This document shows positions 10,138 through 17,981 of a stretch of DNA of 64,000 nucleotides, one piece after another. Below the pieces are notes generated by a model that did not search any database, had not been told where the DNA came from, and saw only the letters and a program-made list of their open reading frames with translations. Origin of the DNA: Acetomicrobium sp. S15 = DSM 107314 (lineage in GTDB: Bacteria > Synergistota > Synergistia > Synergistales > Thermosynergistaceae); the NCBI RefSeq assembly GCF_016125955.1, contig NZ_JADEVE010000076.1:22313-86312 (forward strand), read 5' to 3'. A program made the position numbers and the translations under genes. Position 1 is the stretch's first letter. The number at the start of each line of letters is the position of its first letter.

Positions 10138-11385
10138 ATGCCAAAGAGCCCTTACGAGGCGTTCCTGGAGCAGGTGGATGAGGCGGTTCCGTATCTCAAG
10201 GTCGAGCCCGAGTATGTGGATATGATCAAGGAACCTAAGGAAGTCCTTGAACTTACGATACCCCTGCGCATGGATGACGGCTCCGTCCAGATGATCAAGG
10301 CGTGGAGGAGCCATCATAACAACGCCCTCGGCCCATACAAAGGCGGAGTTCGCTATCATCCGGACGTAACGAGGGACGAGGTAGTAGCGTTGTCGGCGTG
10401 GATGACCATTAAGTGCGCCGTAATCGGTCTACCTTACGGTGGCGCCAAGGGCGGCGTACGCTGCACGCCTTCGGCCCTATCGCGTGGGGAGCTTGAGAGG
10501 CTCTCTCGGGCTTATGCCTTAGGGATATCCCGCTTTATGGGCACGGATTACGATATCCCCGCTCCGGACGTCAATACGAATCCGCAGGTGATGGCTTGGT
10601 TTACCGATACTTATGAAAAGGTGATCGGGAGAGGCGAACCATCCGCTTATACCGGTAAACCCGTAGAGATGGGCGGATCCCTTGGAAGGAGTACAGCTAC
10701 ATCTAGGGGCGGTGTGTTGTATATCCTTCGCGAGACGCTCAAGGAGATGGGCCTTTGGGGTAAGGATTTAACGTGCGCTTTGCAGGGTTATGGCAATGTG
10801 GGAAGTTTTGCCCACATGTTTTGTTCGGAGCTGGGCTTGAAGGTTGTGGGAATCGCAGACGTTGAAGGAGGCATTTATAACCCCAAGGGTTTCGATTACG
10901 CCAGCGTGAAAGAGCATGTCATGAAAAGAGGCACCGTGGCCGGCTTCCCCGATGCCGAGCCCATCTCTAACGAGGATCTGTTTGCCTTGGACGTCGACGT
11001 GCTGATCCCGGCGGCCCTTGAGGGCGTCATAACGGAGGCCAACGCCGGTAAGATAAAGGCAAAGGTCGTGTTAGAGCTCGCCAACGGCCCCACTACGCCT
11101 GAAGGAGAGGCAGTTTTGACCGACAAAGGTATACTGGTTGTCCCTGATGTATTGGCCAATGCGGGCGGCGTTGTTGTGAGCTGTTTTGAGTGGATTCAAG
11201 GCAGGACCGGCGATTACTGGACCGAAGAACAGGTCAACAAAAAGCTTGACGAAAGGATGACTCAAGCCTTTCATGAGATTTGGAGACTTAAGAAAGAGAC
11301 GGATATTACAATGCGCCAAGCGGCTTACGTGCGCGCTATTGGCCGTGTGGTTGCGGCCATGAGATTTCGCGGCATTTGGCCGTAA
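10138..11385 (+). CDS. gdhA: Glutamate dehydrogenase (Glu/Leu/Phe/Val family)
   Basis: 415-residue enzyme for the reversible oxidative deamination of glutamate to 2-oxoglutarate and ammonia, a central reaction in amino-acid fermentation. The N-terminal domain has GPYKGGVRYHPD and the catalytic-lysine segment LPYGGAKGGVR. The Rossmann domain has the GYGNVGSFA nucleotide-binding turn, and the C-terminal part has ANAGGVVVSCFEWIQG. ATG 10138 is preceded by AAGGAGGAGG. It has its own promoter and terminator and is monocistronic. NAD versus NADP preference cannot be settled by eye. It is cytosolic and hexameric by family. Confidence 0.95.
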   Translation: MPKSPYEAFLEQVDEAVPYLKVEPEYVDMIKEPKEVLELTIPLRMDDGSVQMIKAWRSHHNNALGPYKGGVRYHPDVTRDEVVALSAWMTIKCAVIGLPYGGAKGGVRCTPSALSRGELERLSRAYALGISRFMGTDYDIPAPDVNTNPQVMAWFTDTYEKVIGRGEPSAYTGKPVEMGGSLGRSTATSRGGVLYILRETLKEMGLWGKDLTCALQGYGNVGSFAHMFCSELGLKVVGIADVEGGIYNPKGFDYASVKEHVMKRGTVAGFPDAEPISNEDLFALDVDVLIPAALEGVITEANAGKIKAKVVLELANGPTTPEGEAVLTDKGILVVPDVLANAGGVVVSCFEWIQGRTGDYWTEEQVNKKLDERMTQAFHEIWRLKKETDITMRQAAYVRAIGRVVAAMRFRGIWP

Positions 11386-11407
11386 AACCTACCGAACGTT
11401 TTTACGA

Positions 11408-11430
11408 GGGGGGGAAAGCCCCCCTTTTTT
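11408..11430 (+). terminator. Rho-independent terminator of gdhA
   Basis: A G-run (seven G) and C-run (six C) separated by AAAG form a very strong short stem, followed by six T and a further T-rich stretch. It lies 23 bases after the gdhA stop. Confidence 0.93.
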
Positions 11431-11568
11431 ATTTTTCCAACGGCGGCATGAGATTATTCAAAACAAGCCTTGCCCCACTAAATGAATTATAATGGGGAAC
11501 ATGATATGTTTAACCTCTGCACATGCCTTTAGCTTTTGCTTTGGCGCAGGGAGGTCGAAAAAAAGGAG

Positions 11569-11819
11569 ATGCAGTTTCCCCGTTTAATATTGGCAGATGA
11601 AGAAAGAGAAGAGGTCGTCCCCCCCACTATTGGCCAGAAGGCATCTCGGCGAAAACATCATCCGTTGCCGACAGGGCTGGGTGGGGAGTGTGGGACGTAG
11701 AAGACCAGACTCGCCTGAGCGATGATGGTTTTATCGTAGGGCGATCTGTAGCTACACAGATGCGCCTTGAGCCGTGGAGTGCACCGAATGTCTTTCACAG
11801 GTGGTTGAAGTCGCTTTGA
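11569..11819 (+). pseudogene. Small gene broken by a one-base deletion in a C run
   Basis: Two adjacent frames join at a run of seven C at 11619-11625. The first reads MQFPRLILADEEREEVVPP. The second continues HYWPEGISAKTSSVADRAGW and ends ...APNVFHRWLKSL before TGA 11817-11819. One extra C would give a continuous 83-residue protein. The composite looks protein-like and the stop is 12 bases before the amidohydrolase start, whose Shine-Dalgarno sequence follows directly. A possible TTG start at 11536 would lengthen it. I do not recognise the family. The break could be a true mutation, phase-variable slippage or a sequencing error in the homopolymer. The 11431-11568 stretch upstream shows a TATAAT box (11488-11493) without a well-spaced -35. 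Confidence 0.4.
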
Positions 11820-11830
11820 GGAGGTAGTTC

Positions 11831-13039
11831 ATGGAAGAAGAACAAAGAGATAACATACTAAGTTCGCTGTTATCGGACGAGGCGGAGGAGATTTCGCAAC
11901 AGGTTGTGGCGTGGCGAAGGGAGTTTCACCAGTTTCCGGAGTTAGCTTTTGACGAGCGGGTGACGGCTGCCAGGATCGTCCAGATCTTATCGGACCTCGA
12001 TGGGATGGAGGTAATAACGGGTCTGGGGACGAGCACTTCGGTTGTCGGCCTGTTGAGAGGGGATTTGAGAAAACCCGCCTTGATGCTGAGGTCCGACATG
12101 GACGCTCTGGCCTTGGAGGAAGGCACAGATCTTCCCTTCGCCTCTTGTATGCCCGGTCTTATGCACGCCTGTGGTCACGATGCCCACATGGCTACGCTCC
12201 TTGGGGCGGCCACGCTCCTTTCGCGCCATCAGGACGACCTCACCCGACCCGTAGTCTTCGTCTTCCAGCCTGCTGAGGAGGGAATGGGCGGAGCTAAGTC
12301 TATGGTTGAGGGAGGCCTGATAAAGCGGTTCGACGTGGGAATGGCCCTCGGGTTTCACTATTGGCCTCATTATCCATACGGCAAGCTGTTTACCCGTCCG
12401 GGTCCCATGACGGCGATTTCCGACCAAATGCATGTTGAGATGCAGGGTGTGGGCGGACATGCGGCAGAGCCCCACCTTGTGGTTGACCCCATCATCGCTA
12501 TGGCGCAGCTGCTTTTGGCGACGCAAAGTCTGACAAACCGAGAGATAAACCCCATGAAGGCTGCGGTGATCTCTTTCGGCAGGGTTGAAGCCGGCGAGGC
12601 CTACAACGTGATACCGGAGCGGGTGCACCTATGGGGTACGGTGAGGGCTTTTGACACTGATACGCGCGATTACTTGCGGAAACGGCTTGAGGAGGTTGTG
12701 CCGACCATCTCTAAGGCCTTTCGCGTAATGGGCACCATGGAGTATATGCCCTATTGCCCTCCCACTATTAACGATGAAGCCTTGACCGAGCGTGTCTTAA
12801 CACTTTCCAAATCCCTTTTGGGCGAGGAAAATGTCATGATTATGGAAAGGCCGCTTTTTGCCGGGGAAGATTTTGCCTTTTATTCTCAGCTCGTTCCCTC
12901 GTGTTTCTGCATAATGGGGACCGGCGTCGAGTATGGCCTTCATCATCCCAAATACGATGTTCCCGAGGACCTCTTTCCGCTGGCCGTAGCCTGGGAGGCT
13001 TATATGGGATTGCTTTTGGATCTGCAAGAGGTGAGATAA
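11831..13039 (+). CDS. M20-family amidohydrolase (N-acyl amino acid / hippurate hydrolase type)
   Basis: 402-residue metallohydrolase of the M20D/amidohydrolase group, which releases amino acids from N-acyl or indole-conjugate substrates. Family motifs are present: the metal-site segment HACGHDAHMATLLGAA, RSDMDALALEE, the glutamate pair in QPAEEGMGGA, and the dimerisation-domain start GVGGHAAEPH. ATG 11831 follows GAGGAGG. The stop TAATG overlaps the start of the heptose kinase gene at 13037-13041. The exact substrate is not determinable from sequence. Cytosolic; no signal peptide. Confidence 0.88.
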   Translation: MEEEQRDNILSSLLSDEAEEISQQVVAWRREFHQFPELAFDERVTAARIVQILSDLDGMEVITGLGTSTSVVGLLRGDLRKPALMLRSDMDALALEEGTDLPFASCMPGLMHACGHDAHMATLLGAATLLSRHQDDLTRPVVFVFQPAEEGMGGAKSMVEGGLIKRFDVGMALGFHYWPHYPYGKLFTRPGPMTAISDQMHVEMQGVGGHAAEPHLVVDPIIAMAQLLLATQSLTNREINPMKAAVISFGRVEAGEAYNVIPERVHLWGTVRAFDTDTRDYLRKRLEEVVPTISKAFRVMGTMEYMPYCPPTINDEALTERVLTLSKSLLGEENVMIMERPLFAGEDFAFYSQLVPSCFCIMGTGVEYGLHHPKYDVPEDLFPLAVAWEAYMGLLLDLQEVR

Positions 13040-14040
13040 TGCAAAAACGAAACCTTGTGCCATCGTGTACCGTGGCCATAGTGGGCGACGGCATGGTGGA
13101 TCATTATATATGGGGGAAAGCGACGAGATTGTCGCCCGAGGCGCCGGTGCCGATCGTGGCAGTGGAAGGCGAAGAGCTCAGGCCGGGCGGCGCTGCCAAC
13201 GTCGCCGCTAATGTCTCTGCGATGGGGGGCGTGGCGAAACTCCTCACCTTTGCGGGCGATGATGCCCTCGGCAGGGAGTTTTTGAAGCTCATAGAAGCGC
13301 GCGGCGCCTCGGTGATAGGCCCTTTCTTGAGGAAAAACCCCACGACCAGAAAGACCAGGATAGTGGTCCAGAACCAACAGGTTGTGCGCGTGGATTGGGA
13401 GAAGGTTCATCCTCTTGCTCCCGAAGAAGAGGAAATGATTATCGCTGCGCTTGAAGCTATAGAGGCCGATGTCTTCGTCCTCTCTGACTATGCAAAGGGG
13501 GTCGTTACGCCCAATGTGGCGAAGCGCTGCATAGAGATAGGTAAAAAGAAAGGTGTGCCAGTGGTGGTGGATCCTAAACCGCAACACAGGGAATTTTATC
13601 GTGGTGCCACCGTGATGACCCCTAACAGGAGCGAGGCGGAGGCGCTCGTGGGTTCCCAACTTGTTGTCATCGAGGACCAGGCGGCCGCAGCGATGAAGCT
13701 CAGAGAGGAGTTTGAACTCGAAGCGCTGATAATGACGTTAGGAGAAGACGGGATGATTTTGGCCACAGCGAGCAGGTGGCGTCACTTTCTTGCCAGGTCG
13801 CGGGAGGTCTTCGATGTCTCGGGCGCCGGGGACACGGTCGTCGCGGCTGTCGCGCTGTCCTTGGGGTCTGGCTGGAGTTGGGAGGCATCTTGCGAGTTGG
13901 CTACGGTGGCCGCCGGCTTGGTCGTGCAAAAAAGGGGGACCAGCGTGGTATCTTGGGAGGAGATAACAAAAAGCCCCGATTGGCCCTTTGTGGAGCTTCA
14001 CCTGGATCGCATGAAGCCCAAAGAGACGAGGGCGCTCTGA
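13039..14040 (+). CDS. hldA: D-glycero-beta-D-manno-heptose-7-phosphate kinase-like PfkB protein
   Basis: 333-residue PfkB-family sugar kinase closest in pattern to the HldE/RfaE kinase domain. It has GDGMVDHYIWGKATRLSPEAPVPIV followed by RPGGAANVAANVSAMGG. The C-terminal PfkB signature DVSGAGDTVVAAVALSL carries the catalytic aspartate. HldE kinase phosphorylates heptose-7-phosphate on the way to the LPS core sugar ADP-heptose, which fits the lpt genes at 2.5-4 kb. The nucleotidyltransferase half found in fused HldE is absent. ATG 13039 overlaps the preceding stop. The last 43 bases overlap the convergent HAD gene. Confidence 0.75.
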   Translation: MQKRNLVPSCTVAIVGDGMVDHYIWGKATRLSPEAPVPIVAVEGEELRPGGAANVAANVSAMGGVAKLLTFAGDDALGREFLKLIEARGASVIGPFLRKNPTTRKTRIVVQNQQVVRVDWEKVHPLAPEEEEMIIAALEAIEADVFVLSDYAKGVVTPNVAKRCIEIGKKKGVPVVVDPKPQHREFYRGATVMTPNRSEAEALVGSQLVVIEDQAAAAMKLREEFELEALIMTLGEDGMILATASRWRHFLARSREVFDVSGAGDTVVAAVALSLGSGWSWEASCELATVAAGLVVQKRGTSVVSWEEITKSPDWPFVELHLDRMKPKETRAL

Positions 14041-14837
14041 ACGTCGGGGAAGTGAAAAGGGTCGTCTTTTAAAAAGGGACCTATGGCGATGAATCTTCCC
14101 CGGCCGAAGCGTCGAAGCGACTCTCTGTCGCTTTCCGCGTCGCCAAAGTATAGCGGGTTCGATAGGGAAAGCCTCTCGCATAGCAACTCGAGCCCCTTGG
14201 GAGAAGGCTTTAAGGCTCCGTCATCCAAAGTCACCATATGGCTACGAGGCAGATCTTCCCAATTTAACAACCTCAAAACCAACCTGCACTCCGATAAGGG
14301 ACGGCCGGTGTATATGCCTACCGGCAAAGGTAAAGCTCTCCAGTGAAATTGAACCAGCGGCCGCTCCAGGCGATAGAGCCCTTTTATCCTTACAAATCGC
14401 GGCTCCTCGCCGAGGATCTCTTTCATGTCCTTTTGGCCGAAATACAGCTCCTGGCACAGCCTTCTCATGGATTCCCTGGGCATCGCTTCGCCGAAGCGCT
14501 CCTTGACCCAAGAAGCGATATCGTCGCCGCGAAAGCGTGCGAGCTCTTCTTCCCATTTTTTTGGCGATGGGAAAGCTACCCTTAAGCTCTCTTCGCCTGT
14601 GGAGGCCGCGGCGCAGAGCAGGGCCCAAGCTGTGTCGTAGTCATCGTTGAAAGCCGGGTGCCTCTTGGAAATGAGAAGGTGTTCACCTCTAAAGGCCGTT
14701 TTATCCACCCGGCGTCCCAAAAGGAAGCGCCAAGCCCACTGTATGGCTGTCCTTATGACCATAGGGTATGACAGGCTCACGTCCACGAGGACGCCGTCGA
14801 TGTCAAATATCAGGCCGTCCGCTTTATCGCGCGTCAT
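13998..14837 (-). CDS. HAD-superfamily hydrolase
   Basis: 279 residues starting with the HAD nucleophile motif FDIDGVLVDVS. A large helical cap domain and a C-terminal YFGDAESDRESLRRFG acidic motif follow, so it is a phosphatase-type HAD protein with an intact catalytic core. Motif II is probably in LPVGIYTGRP. No substrate can be assigned. It is translated after the small membrane protein gene (14-base overlap) and converges on the heptose-kinase gene. That neighbour invites the idea of a sugar-phosphate phosphatase, but this is only an inference. Confidence 0.75.
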   Translation of the reverse strand: MTRDKADGLIFDIDGVLVDVSLSYPMVIRTAIQWAWRFLLGRRVDKTAFRGEHLLISKRHPAFNDDYDTAWALLCAAASTGEESLRVAFPSPKKWEEELARFRGDDIASWVKERFGEAMPRESMRRLCQELYFGQKDMKEILGEEPRFVRIKGLYRLERPLVQFHWRALPLPVGIYTGRPLSECRLVLRLLNWEDLPRSHMVTLDDGALKPSPKGLELLCERLSLSNPLYFGDAESDRESLRRFGRGRFIAIGPFLKDDPFHFPDVQSALVSLGFMRSR

Positions 14838-15057
14838 TTTTCTCCTCCTCGCCCTTCAGGTGCGATGATTCCAATTCCCTTAAATAGAGTTTCCATACGA
14901 ACAGGGCTACTATGGCCGTCGCTGTGCCTCCCACCAGGCCATAAGCGATCATGAAGGGCCTCCCGTCTCCCCAGAGGTACCCGCCAAGACCGGCTATTGC
15001 ATGACCGTATAATACTAAAGTCCCTATAGAAAGAAGAAGGACTGCCAATCTCTTCAT
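14824..15057 (-). CDS. Small two-helix membrane protein
   Basis: 77 residues, with two hydrophobic segments (LAVLLLSIGTLVLYGHAIAGL and MIAYGLVGGTATAIVALFVW) and a charged C-terminal tail. No family is recognised. ATG 15057 is preceded by no Shine-Dalgarno sequence, but by TATAAT ending six bases before the start on the minus strand, so a leaderless or nearly leaderless transcript is possible. It overlaps the HAD gene downstream by 14 bases and is divergent from the DegT aminotransferase. Confidence 0.55.
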   Translation of the reverse strand: MKRLAVLLLSIGTLVLYGHAIAGLGGYLWGDGRPFMIAYGLVGGTATAIVALFVWKLYLRELESSHLKGEEEKNDAR

Positions 15058-15142
15058 GTTGGCATTATATACTATCATTTATGAGCGCGGACATGGCCTA
15101 ACAGTGATAATAGATCAAGAGATACAGGCGGAGGTGGAGGTC

Positions 15143-16315
15143 GTGAAAGCATCAACCGAAAACAAGACAGCACAACGCGTTCCATCCCTCGATTTGAGGC
15201 GCAACTACGCCAGGATCGAGAAAGAGATAAAAGAGGCAATAGATGGAGTCTTAGCCTCTCAGGCCTTCATCTTGGGCCCAGACGTGGAGGCCTTCGAGGA
15301 AGAGGCGGCCATGTATTTGGACGTGCCTCATGCGGTGGGATGTTCCTCCGGGAGCGATGCCCTGCTTTTAGCTCTTATGGCCTTAGACGTCGGCGAGGGT
15401 GACGAAGTCATAACGACGCCTTATTCTTTTTTCGCTACAGCCAGTTGTATCGCAAGGCTGGGGGCCAGGCCGGTATTTGTAGACATAGATCCGAGGACTT
15501 ATAACATCGATGTCGAAAGGGCTCTTGAGCGCGTTTCTTCACGCACCAAGGCTTTTATCCCGGTTCACCTTTTTGGCCAGATGGTCCCCTTGGAGGCGGC
15601 CATTCCTCGCTTTCGAGAGCGCGGTGTAGCTCTCGTTGAGGATGCGGCTCAAGCCTTCGGAAGTTGGCGCAGGAGCGATGGGGAATACTTTAGGGCCGGG
15701 GCGGCGGGCGACTTCGGCTGCTTTTCTTTCTATCCCACAAAGAATTTGGGCTGCTATGGCGATGGAGGAATGGTCACATGCAAGAAAAGCGATGCCGCAA
15801 GCAGGCTTCGCCGACTTAGGTTTCATGGAGCCGACCACGCCTACCTGCATGAAGAGATGGGCTTAAACAGTCGCCTCGACTCAATCCAAGCAGCTGTCCT
15901 GCGCGTGAGACTGCGTCATCTGGAGGAATGGAACGAAGAGAGGCGCCTTATCGCGGATCGCTACGGCATGCTGCTGGCGGAGAAGGGCCTTTTGGAAGTC
16001 GTAAGATTGCCCGAGGTCCTCGAAGGCAATTATCACATATTTCATCAATACACAGTTAGAGTGAGGGGGAGAAACGAGCTCCAGCGTTTTTTGGCGGAAC
16101 GAGATATTGAGACCAAGATCTATTACCCGCTTCCTCTCCATCTGCAGCCGTGCTTCAAATATTTGGGTTACAGCGAAGGGGATTTCCCAGAGGCCGAAGC
16201 GTTGAGCAAGGATAGCTTGGCCCTTCCTATTTTCCCAGAGCTAACTATTGACGAGCAGGAGAGGGTTGTAGATGCCATAGCTGCCTTTTATGCCATTAAA
16301 CGACAGAAGGGGTAG
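15143..16315 (+). CDS. DegT/DnrJ/EryC1-family sugar aminotransferase
   Basis: 390-residue PLP enzyme that normally aminates nucleotide-linked keto sugars for surface polysaccharides. Family features are the N-terminal PSLDLRRNYARIEKEI, the GSSGSDALLLAL-type stretch (CSSGSDALLLALMAL), the substrate loop VEDAAQAFGS and the PLP lysine in YPTKNLGCYGDGG. The frame is open to 15056, but GTG 15143 has GGAGGTG six bases upstream and gives the usual N-terminus. It may contribute an amino sugar to LPS or cell-wall polymer. No sugar-nucleotide genes adjoin it. Confidence 0.85.
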   Translation: MKASTENKTAQRVPSLDLRRNYARIEKEIKEAIDGVLASQAFILGPDVEAFEEEAAMYLDVPHAVGCSSGSDALLLALMALDVGEGDEVITTPYSFFATASCIARLGARPVFVDIDPRTYNIDVERALERVSSRTKAFIPVHLFGQMVPLEAAIPRFRERGVALVEDAAQAFGSWRRSDGEYFRAGAAGDFGCFSFYPTKNLGCYGDGGMVTCKKSDAASRLRRLRFHGADHAYLHEEMGLNSRLDSIQAAVLRVRLRHLEEWNEERRLIADRYGMLLAEKGLLEVVRLPEVLEGNYHIFHQYTVRVRGRNELQRFLAERDIETKIYYPLPLHLQPCFKYLGYSEGDFPEAEALSKDSLALPIFPELTIDEQERVVDAIAAFYAIKRQKG

Positions 16316-16402
16316 GGGCAAGCTTTGATATTTGCCCGGTTTTCATAGGTATTGAAGTGTCGACTCCTGCGCGGGCTGCAAGATTCGGCAATTTGGCCGG
16401 TG

Positions 16403-16431
16403 TTGCATGTGCAGGCTATGTCGGCTACAAT
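16403..16431 (+). promoter_or_regulatory. Promoter upstream of the YugP-type peptidase gene
   Basis: TTGCAT (16403-16408), 17-base spacer, TACAAT (16426-16431). The predicted start site is about 38 bases before the ATG of the metallopeptidase gene. It lies in the only sizeable intergenic gap between the aminotransferase and the downstream run. Confidence 0.6.
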
Positions 16432-16475
16432 AATTGTGCCCTTGGGCATCTGCGGAAGTGGAGGTGTGAATAGAG

Positions 16476-17177
16476 ATGTATTACCCATTTTTCTTCGACC
16501 CAACTTTTGTATTGCTGATACCAGCGCTGATATTGGCCATTTGGGCTCAGACTAAAGTTCATGGCACATTTCAGCGCTATTCGACCGTCTACGCTCGGCG
16601 TGGCTTACGGGCGGTAGATGCGGCCAAGGCGATCCTCGATCGCTTTGGACTACACGATGTGGCCATAGAGCGGATACCTGGGAATCTCACCGACCATTAC
16701 GATCCAAAACAAAAAGTGCTGCGCCTGTCGCAGTCAGTTTACGACAGCCCCAGCATCGCCGCCATCGGCGTCGCAGCCCACGAGGTTGGGCATGCCGTAC
16801 AGGACGCTTCTTCTTATGCGCCGCTGAAGATCAGGAACGCCATCGTGCCAGTAGCCAGTTTAGGGTCGGGGCTCGCCTTTCCCCTGTTTTTCATAGGATT
16901 GCTCTTTAGGTCGCCGCTCCTGATGGATGTGGGGATCCTCTTCTTCTTGGGCGTGCTCGTATTCCACTTGGTTACGCTGCCCGTGGAATTCGATGCGAGC
17001 AATCGAGCGCTGCGCCTGCTTTCTGACTCTGGCGTCTTGATGGCTGACGAAGTAGGGGCTGCCCGCTCGGTGTTGAGCGCAGCGGCCCTGACGTATGTGG
17101 CTGCCACCGTGATGGCTGCCGCCCAACTCATGCGCTTGTTGGTGTTTAGGGGCATGGTGGGCGGAAGGGACAAATGA
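16476..17177 (+). CDS. YugP-family membrane zinc metallopeptidase
   Basis: 233-residue integral membrane protein. The N-terminal hydrophobic helix is followed by KVLRLSQSVYDSPSIAAIGVAAHEVGHAVQD, whose HEVGH is the HExxH zinc motif. Two or more membrane helices follow (LGSGLAFPLFFIGLLF, VGILFFLGVLVFHLV), then LPVEFDASNRAL. This is the YugP/PF04298 pattern. GGAGGTG is nine bases before ATG 16476. In many Clostridia this gene sits immediately before rsmB, and here only one gene intervenes. Its physiological substrate is unknown. Confidence 0.85.
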   Translation: MYYPFFFDPTFVLLIPALILAIWAQTKVHGTFQRYSTVYARRGLRAVDAAKAILDRFGLHDVAIERIPGNLTDHYDPKQKVLRLSQSVYDSPSIAAIGVAAHEVGHAVQDASSYAPLKIRNAIVPVASLGSGLAFPLFFIGLLFRSPLLMDVGILFFLGVLVFHLVTLPVEFDASNRALRLLSDSGVLMADEVGAARSVLSAAALTYVAATVMAAAQLMRLLVFRGMVGGRDK

Positions 17178-17212
17178 CGCCTCCTTTCGCCCAGCAGTTG
17201 GGAAGGCCAGTT

Positions 17213-17243
17213 GAGGGGTGGCAGGAGCCACCCCCTTTCTTCT
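17213..17243 (+). terminator. Hairpin terminator after the metallopeptidase gene
   Basis: GGGGTGGC and GCCACCCC flank an AGGA loop, followed by the pyrimidine-rich stretch CTTTCTTCTCT. The tail is not a pure T run, so termination may be partial, allowing read-through into the downstream genes. Confidence 0.6.
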
Positions 17244-17282
17244 CTGCCGAACGAATCAGAGAAAGGAGCGTTAAATAGACCT

Positions 17283-17981
17283 ATGCCGTTTTTTATCCTC
17301 CTAATTTTGTTGCTCCTTTTCGCTCCGTGGGTTGGGTTCCTCCTCGTGCTCTTCTTTTTGGTCTTTCTCTTCGTCTTTGTGCCTTTGGGATTTGCGGCGC
17401 ACTCGCTTTTGTGGTTGGTCTTGGGGCCGGGACAACTGTTAAAGGTGCTCTTCAACCGGCGCGTGAGGAGAAACCATGCGCTCGAACATGCCACGGTCAA
17501 TGTGATAGAAGAGCGTTTTGGCACCACAAATGTGGCAGGGTTGGCTTACGATGAAGGGTTTTCCCTCAAGGGCATAGATGATCCATATATAGTTTTGGCA
17601 GCGGCGAGAGAGGGCCTTGAGCGCCTTAAAAACGGCGAGCGGGACCTGGCTGTACACCCACGCTGCGGTACTACCATCGTGGTGACCAATACGCTTTCGG
17701 CTGTGACATTTATCGTCCTGCTTTTGGTCACCGGTTATCTGAGCTGGCTTTCGGTGCTGATAGCGCTGCTATGCGCTCACCTATTCGGTACCGTCTTGAG
17801 CAAACTCACGCAGCGGTACCTTACGACGGATCAAGATGTCTCTGGCATGGAGATCGCCGGCGTTGAACTCAGGACGATGCCTGTATATCGTTTTGGCCTT
17901 CGCCTCCTGCTTCCTCAAGAGATCTTTGTCCGCACCAGACAGCCCGGCGAGGTCCTCATGACAGAGGTAGTCAGTCCGTGA
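17283..17981 (+). CDS. DUF6391-type membrane protein
   Basis: 232 residues. Two closely spaced N-terminal hydrophobic helices (FFILLILLLLFAPWVG and FLLVLFFLVFLFVFVPLGF) precede the soluble core RRNHALEHATVNVIEER. Later come HPRCGTTIVVTNTL and a second hydrophobic pair. The HALEHA and HPRCGT histidines are conserved-looking and could bind metal. This pattern matches the uncharacterised DUF6391 family; the assignment is by memory of the motif. ATG 17283 is chosen over the longer frame, which runs through the upstream hairpin. The stop overlaps the rsmB GTG start (GTGA). Confidence 0.7.
   Translation: MPFFILLILLLLFAPWVGFLLVLFFLVFLFVFVPLGFAAHSLLWLVLGPGQLLKVLFNRRVRRNHALEHATVNVIEERFGTTNVAGLAYDEGFSLKGIDDPYIVLAAAREGLERLKNGERDLAVHPRCGTTIVVTNTLSAVTFIVLLLVTGYLSWLSVLIALLCAHLFGTVLSKLTQRYLTTDQDVSGMEIAGVELRTMPVYRFGLRLLLPQEIFVRTRQPGEVLMTEVVSP

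Noticed and set aside
11431..11568. Riboswitch or T-box leader upstream of the amidohydrolase
   Set aside because: No conserved riboswitch core, T-box motif or anti-terminator pairing could be recognised.
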